A DNA stretch of 64,000 nucleotides from Clostridiales bacterium (lineage in GTDB: Bacteria; Bacillota; Clostridia; TANB77; CAG-508): positions 1-64,000 of the forward strand of contig DXVF01000006.1 of assembly GCA_019417465.1 (NCBI GenBank), read 5' to 3'. This document shows positions 53,799 to 63,056 of the stretch, piece after piece. The stretch's first letter is position 1, and every line of letters begins with the position of its first letter. A program made the translations under genes and the position numbers. The notes beneath the pieces are model-generated. The model was given only the letters and a program-made list of their open reading frames with translations, made no database searches and was not told the DNA's origin.

Positions 53799-55133
53799 AT
53801 GGAAAGATTGAAGAGAAAAATTGACCAATATTTAATAGACTGGAAAAACGATGAATATAAAATGCCTTTAATAGTGAAAGGCGCAAGACAAATAGGAAAG
53901 ACAGATGCAATAGAAAATTTTGCTAAAAATAATTATAAAAGTATAATAGAAATTAACTTTGCTATCCAAAAACAATATCATGATATATTTGATGATGGAT
54001 ATGAAGTTGATAGCATATTAAAAAACATTTCACTAAAAAATCCGAATTTTAAATTCATACCAGGAGAAACATTAATTTTCTTTGATGAACTACAAGCATG
54101 TATTAATTGCGCGACATCTTTAAAATCGTTCAATCAAGATGGTAGATTTGATGTGATTTGCTCTGTTTCTTTAAAGGGAATAAACTATAAAGAAATAGAG
54201 TCAAATAGTGTTGGAAACAAAATCGATTATAACATGTATTCAATGGATTTCGAGGAATTTTTATGGGCTAAAGGATATAAAAAAGAACAGATTGAAGATT
54301 TATATAACTGTATGTTAGAGATAAAACCATTAAGTAATATACAATATGATGTTATGATGTCTAATTTTAAAGAATATATGATAATAGGTGGAATGCCAGC
54401 AATTGTAAATAAATTTATTACTCAAAAAAATTATAGTGGAACTTTAGAAATGCAAAAACAAATATTATTAGATTATGAAGAAGATATTACAAAGTATGCA
54501 AATGGATTAGGTCAAGGAAAAATATTAAGTGTATATAGAAAAATTCCTACATTTCTGGGAAATGAAAATAAAAAATTTCAAATTTCAAAAGTTGAAGATG
54601 GTGCTAGAAGTAGAGAATATATAGGTACAGTAGAATGGTTAGATAATGCAGGAATAATAAATATTTCTTACTGTATGGATAAACCAGAACTACCATTAGG
54701 TGGTAACTATAATCCAGATAATTTCAGATTATATTTTGGAGATACTGGAATGTTAATAGGTTCTCTTGATGAGGAGGTACAAGAGGATTTAAGGTATAAT
54801 AAAAATTTTAACACTTATAAAGGTGCAATTTATGAAAATATTGTTGGAGATATGTTAGTAAAGCAAGGTTATAAATTGTATTTTTATAAAAATGAAAAAG
54901 GAACAATTGAAATGGATTTCTTTATAAGAGATAAGGACTATTTAATTCCAGTTGAAGTAAAAGCAAATGATAATGCAACAGTTTCTTTAAATAATTTAAT
55001 AGATAGCGAAAAATATAAAGATATTAAATATGGGATAAAGTTGTGTAATAAAAATATAGGATTTAATGGAAAATTTTATACTTTTCCATATTTCTTGACA
55101 TTTTTGTTAAAGAGATATTTAAAAGAAAAATAA
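53799..55133 (+). CDS. DUF4143-type AAA ATPase
   Basis: A 444-residue protein. The Walker A motif is VKGARQIGKTDAIENF (~28-40) and Walker B is LIFFDELQAC (~90). The C-terminal DUF4143 region has YFGDTGMLIG and a PD-(D/E)xK-like VPVEVKAN segment (IPVEVKANDNA, ~385). Members are common in gut bacteria and archaea; the function is undetermined. It is monocistronic. Confidence 0.85.
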   Translation: MERLKRKIDQYLIDWKNDEYKMPLIVKGARQIGKTDAIENFAKNNYKSIIEINFAIQKQYHDIFDDGYEVDSILKNISLKNPNFKFIPGETLIFFDELQACINCATSLKSFNQDGRFDVICSVSLKGINYKEIESNSVGNKIDYNMYSMDFEEFLWAKGYKKEQIEDLYNCMLEIKPLSNIQYDVMMSNFKEYMIIGGMPAIVNKFITQKNYSGTLEMQKQILLDYEEDITKYANGLGQGKILSVYRKIPTFLGNENKKFQISKVEDGARSREYIGTVEWLDNAGIINISYCMDKPELPLGGNYNPDNFRLYFGDTGMLIGSLDEEVQEDLRYNKNFNTYKGAIYENIVGDMLVKQGYKLYFYKNEKGTIEMDFFIRDKDYLIPVEVKANDNATVSLNNLIDSEKYKDIKYGIKLCNKNIGFNGKFYTFPYFLTFLLKRYLKEK

Positions 55134-55238
55134 AAAAATGTTATATTGCTAAAAATAATACTAGAGACTTAGCAGCAATAAGCATAGAATTATATAAATA
55201 AAACGTTAAAGTTTATTGAAAATTGGGAGGTATATACC

Positions 55239-55298
55239 ATGAACATTAGGAACAAGATTAAATGTCACCTAAAGTTCATGGTGCCTCGATGTGTCTGA
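55239..55298 (+). CDS. Possible 19-residue peptide
   Basis: A GGGAGG site 8 bases before an ATG leads a short frame (MNIRNKIKCHLKFMVPRCV). The start lies within a hairpin, ACCATGAAC with GTTCATGGT (55236-55282). It could be a small basic peptide, a leader, or chance. There is no downstream gene on this strand for it to lead. Confidence 0.25.
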   Translation: MNIRNKIKCHLKFMVPRCV

Positions 55299-55317
55299 AA
55301 TATCAAGACTCTGTTCA

Positions 55318-56079
55318 TCATTTGCCAATAAACATCTGCACATACATTTTTCCGTATTTAGGACTAGAAACAACACCAATACCAGTATAGTTAAATCCAC
55401 TATTTAAAATATTTGCTTTATGTCCAGAAGAATTCATCCATGCATTTACAGCTGCGCTATTACTAGAATTTCCAGCGATATTTTCACCAGCAGTTTTATA
55501 TGATATTTTGAAACTTTTTAACATATCAAATGGTGATCCATAAGTAGGAGAGGTATGTGAAAAATAGTTATTATCTACCATATCTTGTGCTTTTATTCTT
55601 GCTACTCTTTGTACTTCTGAATCTATTGTTAAAGCTGATAATCCATTATTTGTTCTTTGCTTATTTATTAAATCAAATACTTCTTTTTCATCAGTATTTA
55701 AAGTAGATGTAGTAGTGCTACCAGAACCAGAGCTAGAATCAGTTCCAGTTGTATTACTACTTGGATAAATTGCTTTTACATATTTTTTACTAACAGCACC
55801 AACATAGTCACCTTCTACTTGAACGATATACCAATCTCCAACGCCAGCAAATACACGTATATATTCGTTTTTATCAACTGTAGTAACAATGCTATATCCA
55901 GTTCCAGGGCCACTACGTACGTTTAATTTTGTTGCTGTAACTAGACCAGTTGAGAAGTCTAATTTATAGTAGTGTTGCATTCCAAATGATGTAGAAAAAG
56001 TAAAAAATGTAATTATAAAAGTTAAAATTATGCTACTTAAAATAAGTAGTTTATTTTTTTTTATACGAATAACCTTCAT
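55318..56079 (-). CDS. Secreted CAP-domain protein with an SH3 domain
   Basis: A 253-residue exported protein. A signal helix spans ~10-32. A bacterial SH3 domain contains KLNVRSGPGTGYSIVTTV (~50-67), a serine/threonine/glycine linker follows (~105-125), and a YkwD-like CAP domain has FDLINKQRTNNGLS, MVDNNYFSHTSPTYGSPF, GENIAG and WMNSSGHKANILN. It is thought to act at the cell surface. The function of bacterial CAP proteins is mostly unknown. Confidence 0.9.
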   Translation of the reverse strand: MKVIRIKKNKLLILSSIILTFIITFFTFSTSFGMQHYYKLDFSTGLVTATKLNVRSGPGTGYSIVTTVDKNEYIRVFAGVGDWYIVQVEGDYVGAVSKKYVKAIYPSSNTTGTDSSSGSGSTTTSTLNTDEKEVFDLINKQRTNNGLSALTIDSEVQRVARIKAQDMVDNNYFSHTSPTYGSPFDMLKSFKISYKTAGENIAGNSSNSAAVNAWMNSSGHKANILNSGFNYTGIGVVSSPKYGKMYVQMFIGK

Positions 56080-56233
56080 AAAAAATCCCCCTAATTTGTT
56101 TATAGTTCAAGTTTATACAGCAGGAGTGTCCAATATTACAGAAAAATGAAGAAATGATAAACAATTTGAAAATAAAGTTGTCTTAATTTGGAGAATATGG
56201 TAATATTGAATTAATAGGTAGAGGTGGAGTAAA

Positions 56234-56503
56234 ATGAAAAATAGAATGAAGAAGTTGACTGCCGGAATTGTGGGATTTTTTATAATGTTAAAAGATAATG
56301 TTGTGAAAGCAGATGATAGTTTGATAATTGAGATGAAAGAAAATGATAATAAATGGCAATTTCAATCATTGTATGGAGTAAAAGAACCTTATGAACCTCT
56401 AATACTGGAAGATAGTTATATGCCTATAGGGAAAATTATATCATTAATACTAGTTCCAAGTATCTTAATTATAGGATTAGTAATATATTTAAAAAAAGAG
56501 TAA
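56234..56503 (+). CDS. Small signal-peptide plus membrane-anchor protein
   Basis: An 89-residue protein: N-terminal signal-like KKLTAGIVGFFIMLKDNVVKADD, a short extracellular part (IIEMKENDNKWQFQSLYGV) and a C-terminal membrane helix (IISLILVPSILIIGLVIYL) before KKE. I do not recognise it. It is ~120 bp before the radical SAM gene on the same strand, so a modified-peptide link is possible but unproven. Confidence 0.55.
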   Translation: MKNRMKKLTAGIVGFFIMLKDNVVKADDSLIIEMKENDNKWQFQSLYGVKEPYEPLILEDSYMPIGKIISLILVPSILIIGLVIYLKKE

Positions 56504-56624
56504 AAAAAGTAAAAAGAAAAGTATTATAGTAATAATTATTATTGCAATAATAAGTGTATATATTTTTTTGATGGTTTGAATTAAAATTATTTAAAAAATA
56601 TTGAAATCAAGAAAGTGAGAAAAT

Positions 56625-57691
56625 ATGTTAAAAGAAATTTACAAATTAGGTGAAATAGAATTATTAAAAAATACAAAGAAAGAGAACTAAAAAATCATAC
56701 ATTAATAGATTTGTTTTGGGAGTGTACATTAACGTGTAATGCTAAATGTAAACATTGTGGAAGTAGCACAGAAAAGAAAAAATACGAAGGAGAGTTAACT
56801 ACTAGAGAAATAAAAGATGCATTTAAACAAATTGCAAATGATATGGATGCAAGCAAAATTTTAATTAATGTAACAGGTGGGGAGCCTCTAGTAAGAAACG
56901 ACCTTTGTGAAGTAATGCAATATGCAACTTGTGATTTAGGGTTTCATTGGGGAATGACTACAAATGGAATATTGTTAAATGATACTAATATAGAAAAATT
57001 AAAGAAGGCTAATATGGAAACCATTTCTATTAGTATTGATGGTTTGGAAAAAACACATGATGAATTTAGAGGTGTGCAAGGTTCATATAAAATAATAACA
57101 GATAATATAAAAAAACTAAGAAAAGCAGGTTTTGTAAAACATCTACAAGTAACTACTGTATTTAATAAAACAAATATAAATGAAATAGAAGAATTATATA
57201 AAATCATGTTAGATTTAGGATTAGATTCATGGAGACTAGGTGTGATGGATCCAATAGGTAGAGCAAACGAAAATAAAGATTTATTATTAAATGGAGAAGA
57301 AATAAAAAGAGTTCTAGATTTTATAATGGCAAATAGAAAAAATAAAAAGTTGGAATTAGATTATGCATGTCCTGGATTTTTAGGATTAAAGTATGAGAAA
57401 GAAGTAAGACCATGCTATTTTTATTGTAGAACAGGTATTAATGTAGCAAGCATTTTATATAATGGAGATTTATTTGTATGTCCTAATGTACCAAGAAGAA
57501 AAGAATTAATTCAAGGAAATATAAGAAAAGATAATTTTAAAGATGTATGGGATAATAAATATATAGAGTTTCGTAAGAAAGATAGAACAAAATGTGATGA
57601 ATGTGCTAAATGTGAAAATTGGGAAGAGTGCTTAGGTGGAGCATATCATACTTGGAATTTTGAAGCAAATAAACAAAATCAATGTATATAA
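56625..57691 (+). CDS. Radical SAM/SPASM-like maturase with an N-terminal -1 frame break
   Basis: The restored protein is 355 residues. The radical SAM cluster is CTLTCNAKCKHCGSS (CxxxCxxC) near residue 33. Then come INVTGGEPLVRNDLC, WGMTTNGILL and SISIDGLEKTHDEFRG, and a C-terminal auxiliary-cluster region with CRTG, FVCPN, CDECAKCENWEEC. Such SPASM proteins modify peptides or proteins. The gene begins MLKEIYKLGEIELL at 56625, but after LLKN the zero frame stops. Adding one base (or slipping -1) in the run of six A gives YKERELKNHTLIDLFWEC. A TTG at 56711 could also start a shortened product. Confidence 0.75.
56664..56672 (+). other. A6 slippery site in the radical SAM gene
   Basis: The zero frame reads TTA-AAA-AAT. 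This is the heptamer A-AAA-AAT of classical -1 frameshift sites. Slipping back one base gives AAA-AAA-TAC and joins the long downstream frame. It could be programmed, transcriptional slippage, or a one-base loss. Confidence 0.5.
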
Positions 57692-57800
57692 ATATGATTT
57701 ATAGAAAGTAGGTATAATGAAGATATTAATAAAAAATACTAAAATAAATAGTAAAATCTAAGATTTTATGGTAAAATAAATAGAAAGAGGAGATGATTAG

Positions 57801-57977
57801 ATGAGTGATAAGCAAATTATTTTAAATAGAGTACAAAGTATAGATGATACTAAAAGCTATGAAGAAATATTATATGATTTATTTATGCAATTTGAAATAC
57901 AAAAAGGAATAAAGGATATGGAAGAAGGAAACACAAAAACAAGTGATGAAGTAAAGGAGATTATAAACAAATGGTAA
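57801..57977 (+). CDS. Antitoxin of a RelE/ParE-type pair
   Basis: A 58-residue acidic protein (…YEEILYDLFMQFEIQKGIKDMEEG…TSDEVKEIINKW in pieces) starting after AGAGGAGATG. Its last 7 bases overlap the toxin start, as is usual for antitoxin-toxin operons. It looks like the small helical antitoxins paired with ParE/RelE. Confidence 0.75.
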   Translation: MSDKQIILNRVQSIDDTKSYEEILYDLFMQFEIQKGIKDMEEGNTKTSDEVKEIINKW

Positions 57978-58282
57978 TTTGGACTGACAATGCTATATCA
58001 CATATTACTGATTTTATAGATGATTCAAAATATAATGTAGAAGAAAATTCAAAATTATATATGAGAAAACTTGTAGATTATGCAGATACATTAGATGCAA
58101 TGCCTGATTTAGGAAAAAAAGTAGATAATAATATTTTTAGATATCAAATTAATCAACTTATATATAAAAAACACAAAATAATATATCATAAAAAGGAAAA
58201 TGATATTGTAATATTAGCAGTATTGCATACTAGACTAGATATAAATAGAGCATTAAAAAAATTAAAAAGAGATATAAGTTGA
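57971..58282 (+). CDS. RelE/ParE-family toxin
   Basis: A 103-residue protein with the ParE/RelE pattern: WTDNAISHITDFIDD at the start, LGKKVDNNIFRYQINQLIYKKHKIIYHK in the centre (in pieces) and VLHTRLDINRALKKL at the end. Members poison gyrase or cut mRNA on the ribosome; which one is unclear. It overlaps the antitoxin by 7 bp. Confidence 0.85.
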   Translation: MVIWTDNAISHITDFIDDSKYNVEENSKLYMRKLVDYADTLDAMPDLGKKVDNNIFRYQINQLIYKKHKIIYHKKENDIVILAVLHTRLDINRALKKLKRDIS

Positions 58283-58402
58283 AAAAATAACTTATTTAAA
58301 GTATAGAAAAATAAGTTATAAGTGAAAGATGAATAAAAAAAGAAATAACATAAACTTCCTAAGATAAGCATAAAATTAAATAGCTTATTTTAGGGGGTTT
58401 TT

Positions 58403-58606
58403 ATGTTTATAGTATTTAATAAAGAAAAGATATATTCATATGTTATAGCTTTAAGCACAATTGTAATTTTATTTATTATGGCATCTACTATAATTAATAG
58501 AAGAGATGGGATAATTGCTACATCAGCGTCCAGCAAGCAACTACCAGTATATAGTGTAGATACTAAAGAAAACAAGGTTGCATTAACAATGAATTGTGCA
58601 TGGTAA
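58403..58606 (+). pseudogene. N-terminal remnant of a PdaB-like polysaccharide deacetylase
   Basis: The 67-residue frame has a membrane anchor (IALSTIVILFIMASTII) then YSVDTKENKVALTMNCAW, which is the point where the NodB domain starts in PdaB (VYSVDTxxKxxALTFDxAW). A stop follows immediately and no further NodB motif (HxxxH, RPP) is found downstream. It is a truncated gene. Confidence 0.75.
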
Positions 58607-58750
58607 CAATTACTTTTGTGATAGAAATCAAAAATAAGTTATTTTAGAATTTTGATAAGGATTACTAATTATAAAGTTAGTAGTTCTTTTTTTTGTTTAA
58701 GAAAATTAGAAATTATGAGAGCATAGTTTCAAAAAGAATAGAGGTGAAAA

Positions 58751-59263
58751 TTGAAATATATAAACATAAATCAAGAATTAAAATTTAAGTTTTGTCAAGT
58801 GCCAAGAAAAATTTTATACACAGAACCGTACAAATCGATTTTGTGCCCTTTATCTCAGCTAGGTTATATCTTTATACTAGATAGATTAAATTTATCGAGA
58901 ATAAATAATAAAGTAGATGAACAAGGAAATATATATGTTTTTATAACTAGAAAAGAAATGGGAGAATTTTTGAAAGCAAGTAGTAAGACAGTAATAAAAG
59001 TTTTTAAGGAACTTGAAAGTGCAAAATTAATAAAACAAGAAAATCAAGGAAAAGGTAAGGCATATAAAATATATGTTTTGGACATTTATTCGGAAGATGA
59101 ACAGAAGGAAAATTTACATACGACTAGTGTAAAAAAAGAAACTAAAGTATTGGAATTTTTACAACCAAATAAAATATATAAAAATAATATAAATAAAAGT
59201 TATAGTAATGAAAGAGATTATAGTAATTTTGACTGGACAAGTTTATATGCAAATAAATATTAG
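58751..59263 (+). CDS. RepA_N-like replication initiator domain protein
   Basis: A 170-residue protein. VPRKILYTEPYKSILCPLSQLGYIFILDRLNLS and RKEMGEFLKASSKTVIKVFKELESAKLIKQ in pieces match the N-terminal winged-helix domain of RepA_N plasmid initiators. A TTG start follows GAGGTG. The C-terminus is short, as in proteins of integrated plasmids or conjugative elements. With the next gene it suggests an integrated element remnant. Confidence 0.7.
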   Translation: MKYININQELKFKFCQVPRKILYTEPYKSILCPLSQLGYIFILDRLNLSRINNKVDEQGNIYVFITRKEMGEFLKASSKTVIKVFKELESAKLIKQENQGKGKAYKIYVLDIYSEDEQKENLHTTSVKKETKVLEFLQPNKIYKNNINKSYSNERDYSNFDWTSLYANKY

Positions 59264-59289
59264 AGAATATAATATTTTGGGCTTAAAAA

Positions 59290-59412
59290 TGAGATATCCA
59301 TTTGATATTGCAAAAATACATATGTAATATCGATAAAAGCTACACTTTTAGGCAGTTGCCGGGAGATGAGATATCTCCCTGATCCTGCAAATTGCTTAAA
59401 GGCAATTTGGAA
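59290..59412. other. Hairpin-rich spacer between the RepA_N-like gene and the 59446 gene
   Basis: GGAGAT and ATCTCC (59360-59377 region, around GAGATATCTCC) and AAATTGC with GCAATTT (59388-59410) form small stems; GAGATATCC at 59290 is related. Repeated short palindromes beside an initiator gene are reminiscent of replication or partition sites, but no iterons are clear. Confidence 0.3.
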
Positions 59413-59445
59413 AAGAAAAAAGTAAGAAAGAATGGAGGATAAAAT

Positions 59446-59916
59446 TTGAAGGAAAATAAATATGAAGAATTAGTAACAATGGTAATAAGAATACCTAAAT
59501 ATAAAAAAGAAATGATAAAAAATATTGCTAAAGCACAAGGAAGATATGAGGCTGATGTTATAAGAAGTGGAATAGATAAAGAATTAAATATAGATTTATA
59601 CCAAGACAATTTGGAAGAATTAATAAAAAAGGTTTTAAAACCAATTGAAGAAAAAATAGATAAGTTCTTAAAATCACAAAGAAAAATAAATGCAAAGTTT
59701 TTAAGAACTACAGCTATAAGTACATATTTAAATTGTGAAGTCATGAAGAATTTATTAGATGATGAATATTACGAACAATTTAAGATGATGTTAAATGATG
59801 CTAGAAAGAAAGCAAATTATTATGTAAGTAAAGATACTGAAGGAATGAGTAAGACAGATTTATATGATTTTTATAATATAGGGGATATTTATAGAGATGA
59901 ATATAGAAATGAATAA
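59446..59916 (+). CDS. Putative ribbon-helix-helix accessory protein
   Basis: A 156-residue protein. The N-terminus VTMVIRIPKYKKEMIKNIAKAQGRYEADVI resembles a ribbon-helix-helix DNA-binding domain; a coiled-coil (~55-85) and an unknown C-terminal part follow. It may be a plasmid partition or relaxosome accessory protein given the RepA_N neighbour. A TTG start follows GGAGG. Confidence 0.5.
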   Translation: MKENKYEELVTMVIRIPKYKKEMIKNIAKAQGRYEADVIRSGIDKELNIDLYQDNLEELIKKVLKPIEEKIDKFLKSQRKINAKFLRTTAISTYLNCEVMKNLLDDEYYEQFKMMLNDARKKANYYVSKDTEGMSKTDLYDFYNIGDIYRDEYRNE

Positions 59917-59992
59917 TATAAGAAAATTTTAAGTTTACATTTCGGGGGTATTGCAGAATGAACATCGTAAAAAAGGTAAAAATGAAATAATT

Positions 59993-60021
59993 TTGACAAA
60001 ATTGTAAAAAAGTGGTAAAAT
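59993..60021 (+). promoter_or_regulatory. Strong sigma-A promoter for the 60-64 kb cassette
   Basis: A perfect TTGACA (59993-59998), a 17-bp spacer and TAAAAT (60016-60021), 30 bp before the first start codon. The four genes downstream are 3-24 bp apart with no internal terminator. Confidence 0.8.
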
Positions 60022-60051
60022 ATAGGCTAAAGTTGTATTTATGGAGAAAAA

Positions 60052-61464
60052 ATGAAGATAGATAATGAAGAATTAAGTAGGTTATATCAAGAAGAAAGTG
60101 GAAAGTTACTATTAGGATTAAATAGTAATAGATTTAATCAATATGTTCAAATTATTAATAATACAAAATCATATAGGCAGGTTATCGATTCAATACCACC
60201 AGATTTAAGTAATCTAGAAAAAGCCTATTATATTTATAACAAATTAGGAATTCTATTATATGAAAATAACAGTTTAGTATATAACCACATTGAAAATTTG
60301 GGGATGTATTATTCCACAATAAGACATAATGGGATTGGTAATTGTAGGCAAATGAGTGAACTATATGTTACAATGCTTACTATGTCTGATGTTATTGAAA
60401 GATTTTACTTAACAAGAAAGCCAGTAGGAGTTGAAGGGTTGGATTTAAGACATATTGATGCAATTATTCAAGTTGATGGTAAATTATATATGACCGATAT
60501 TATAAGAGATACAGTAAATATGAGAGCTGGAATTAAGAATATGAAATTTGGCTATATAGATACTGCTGAAAAAAGAATACATGAGCTTGTTAAATTCATT
60601 AATGCAAACAGAATAATCAATTCAAACCAAAAGAATAGATTAATAGAACTTATTAAACAAAAAGATTTTGAAGAATTCGTAAGATATTTTGGAGAACTTG
60701 AAAAAGAATATGCAACTGATTTAGGTCTGGAATTTATGAAGAGAAAATTACCTAAAATAGAATTTGCTTCCCAAATAAAAGAACAAATAGGGGAATTGAC
60801 AGAAGTTCCTAAAAGTGCAGAAGATGGTCAAATATCAATAGATTATTTAGATAAAAAACTCGGTTTTACAAGAAATTATAATGATATAGGATTTCCTTTT
60901 AATATAAAACTGGGAAAATACCATTATTTCGAAGAAATTTTAGATGAGGCTTTTATACCGCAAATGGCTAATAATGATTCATATATAAGGAGAGGTTGGA
61001 GTTATAGTAATAATATTTTACCTAGTAATTCCCTAGATGAAAATATAGAATTAGATATAGATATCATTTTGGACTTTTTTTATAAAGTTGCGCCTGAAAT
61101 GGATTCTGAAATATGTTTAAAATATTTAAAATATGTTTTATGGAAGATTTATTCTACAAGAGATTACAATGGAAGAACAATAGATAAAGAATGGATAAAT
61201 AAAAATATTAAACTATATAAAACAATAAAAGAAAGTGACATAAAGAATAATAGTGATGAATTTCCATTGCAAACAATGATAGTTGTAAGAAAAAGTGAAG
61301 TACAGAAGCAAAAATATATTTTCTATAAAATAGAAGATAGGCTGAAACATAAAAAAGTGCCATATAGAGAAATGCTTGAAGAAATGAAAGGTGAAAAAAC
61401 TAAAGTTTGTTCAAAGTTTTCTACTACGAGAAGAAAAAATTTTGTTGAAGAATTAGAAATATAA
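60052..61464 (+). CDS. Transglutaminase-like cysteine-protease-fold protein
   Basis: A 470-residue protein that I do not recognise as a known family. A papain/transglutaminase-type triad is visible: Cys98 in GIGNCRQMSELYVTML, His134 in LDLRHIDAIIQVDGKLY and Asp149 in YMTDIIRD, at spacings normal for that fold. The rest is helical with no membrane segment. It is the first gene of a tight four-gene unit. Such enzymes can cut, cross-link or deamidate proteins; the substrate is unknown. Confidence 0.55.
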   Translation: MKIDNEELSRLYQEESGKLLLGLNSNRFNQYVQIINNTKSYRQVIDSIPPDLSNLEKAYYIYNKLGILLYENNSLVYNHIENLGMYYSTIRHNGIGNCRQMSELYVTMLTMSDVIERFYLTRKPVGVEGLDLRHIDAIIQVDGKLYMTDIIRDTVNMRAGIKNMKFGYIDTAEKRIHELVKFINANRIINSNQKNRLIELIKQKDFEEFVRYFGELEKEYATDLGLEFMKRKLPKIEFASQIKEQIGELTEVPKSAEDGQISIDYLDKKLGFTRNYNDIGFPFNIKLGKYHYFEEILDEAFIPQMANNDSYIRRGWSYSNNILPSNSLDENIELDIDIILDFFYKVAPEMDSEICLKYLKYVLWKIYSTRDYNGRTIDKEWINKNIKLYKTIKESDIKNNSDEFPLQTMIVVRKSEVQKQKYIFYKIEDRLKHKKVPYREMLEEMKGEKTKVCSKFSTTRRKNFVEELEI

Positions 61465-61488
61465 TATTTTGAGGAAAGGAAAATAAAA

Positions 61489-62484
61489 ATGTTTGAAATA
61501 AGTAATTATTACAAAAAAATTTCTTTAAAAATACCAGCTAGATTGCATCTCGATGTTATGAATATTCAAAAATTACATGAAGGAAAAATCGGTGGTGGGG
61601 GAATAGGAATTGCTATAAGATGTAATTTATATATAACTGTTGAAGTTATAAGAGTTGAAAGAGATATTATAGAATCAATTAAACCTAATTTAGTGAAGTT
61701 TTATTTAGATTTAATTAGAGAATATTTAAATATAGATAAAAGATTTCGTGTTATTTGCAAAGTTGATAAAGAATTAAAGGCTCATGGAGGAATGGGTTCA
61801 AATGCTTTAGTACAACTAGGAGTTGTATATTCCATAAATTGTTTATTTAATAACCCGCTAAATGAAGTTCAGCTGATAGATTTTCTTCATCAAAATTATT
61901 ATGAAGATGATAATGGAATAGTTACTAATAAGGTTTTTTGTTCAGGAGTAGCTCATAATACAATGTTATATGGTGGAGTTTGTTTTGTGTCAGAAGACGG
62001 AAAAATAATATATCATAAAGAATTACCAAGCGATGTTAAAGTTGGATTGATAAATGTTAATTTGGATGAAATTTTTGAACGAGAAAATATTGGTAAAGAC
62101 AAATTAGTAGTAAAAATTAGAAAACAAAGAGATATAGAAAAAGGCTTAAAGAACAAAGAAAATATTATAAGAGAAATAATCATAAAAAATTTAAAAGATA
62201 ATAAATATAAAGCTTTTATAAATGGTATGAAAATGTTTTCAAGGGAGGACGATTCTGTAGCATTAAGCAAAAACTGCAAAATAAAGAACTTGAAATATGA
62301 AAGTTTTTGTGAAATAATAGAGAATATAGGCAATACATTTGTTAGAATATCTAGTAATTCGCCATACATATATATAGTTACAAATGAACTAGAAAAAATT
62401 AAAGAAAAATGCAGAGAATATGGGATTTATATTAAAGAATATGAAATAGCTAATAATGGAATTGAAATCATTGAAAGGATATAA
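61489..62484 (+). CDS. GHMP-superfamily kinase, beta-RFAP synthase-like
   Basis: A 331-residue GHMP protein. The N-terminus KIPARLHLDVMNIQ with GGGGIGIAIRC and the phosphate loop HGGMGSNALVQLG (His99) match the beta-ribofuranosylaminobenzene 5'-phosphate synthase-like branch, though archaeal members of that branch act in methanopterin synthesis, which is not expected here. It may be a sugar or small-molecule kinase or synthase. It is 4 bp from the next gene. Confidence 0.65.
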   Translation: MFEISNYYKKISLKIPARLHLDVMNIQKLHEGKIGGGGIGIAIRCNLYITVEVIRVERDIIESIKPNLVKFYLDLIREYLNIDKRFRVICKVDKELKAHGGMGSNALVQLGVVYSINCLFNNPLNEVQLIDFLHQNYYEDDNGIVTNKVFCSGVAHNTMLYGGVCFVSEDGKIIYHKELPSDVKVGLINVNLDEIFERENIGKDKLVVKIRKQRDIEKGLKNKENIIREIIIKNLKDNKYKAFINGMKMFSREDDSVALSKNCKIKNLKYESFCEIIENIGNTFVRISSNSPYIYIVTNELEKIKEKCREYGIYIKEYEIANNGIEIIERI

Positions 62485-62487
62485 AAA

Positions 62488-63045
62488 GTGAAAAGTGGAA
62501 AAGTTGTAATAATATTAGGAGTATCTGCTTCGGGTAAATCATACTATAAAGAGAGGGTGACTAAAAAATTTGATTTATATCAGTTAAGAAGAGTAATAAC
62601 CAGACCTATAAGAAAAAGTGAAAATAATAGTATAGATATTAATGTATCTAAAGAACAATTTAAAATAATGAAAAAAAGAAAAGACTTTTTTATTTATACA
62701 AAGATTAATAAAGATTATTATGGTTATTTAAAGGAAGATTTAAAGATAGTTGAAGATGGAACAAATAGCATAGGCGATTGCTATTATAAATTAATAAAAA
62801 AATTAAGAAAAATTATGAAAGATAGGCTTGTTATAATATGTTTACAACCTTATAATCTAGAAAAAACCATAGAAAAAATAGTAAGAGAGAGAATTGATTA
62901 TAAAAAAAGAGTAAAAGATGCTGAAAGAGAGTATAAGTTCTATGAGAAGAATAAAGATAAAATAGATTTTATGGTTTATACTGACTATTCTACAAAAACT
63001 GATGAAAAGGTTGATGAAATAATTAATAGAATCCTAAGAAATTAG
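62488..63045 (+). CDS. Guanylate-kinase-like P-loop protein
   Basis: A 185-residue protein. The P-loop is GVSASGKS (residues 11-18), and RRVITRPIRKSENNSID with FIYTKINKDYYGYLKEDL parallel the guanylate kinase GMP-binding segments, in place of the usual SxTTRxxRxxE and NxYGT. True guanylate kinase is normally elsewhere and longer, so this is probably a paralogue with another nucleotide or sugar phosphate substrate. It has a GTG start 3 bp after the previous stop. Confidence 0.65.
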   Translation: MKSGKVVIILGVSASGKSYYKERVTKKFDLYQLRRVITRPIRKSENNSIDINVSKEQFKIMKKRKDFFIYTKINKDYYGYLKEDLKIVEDGTNSIGDCYYKLIKKLRKIMKDRLVIICLQPYNLEKTIEKIVRERIDYKKRVKDAEREYKFYEKNKDKIDFMVYTDYSTKTDEKVDEIINRILRN

Positions 63046-63056
63046 AAAGGAAAATT

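Noticed and set aside
57801..59916. Complete prophage or conjugative element
   Set aside because: No integrase, terminase, capsid, relaxase or portal gene is visible in the window.
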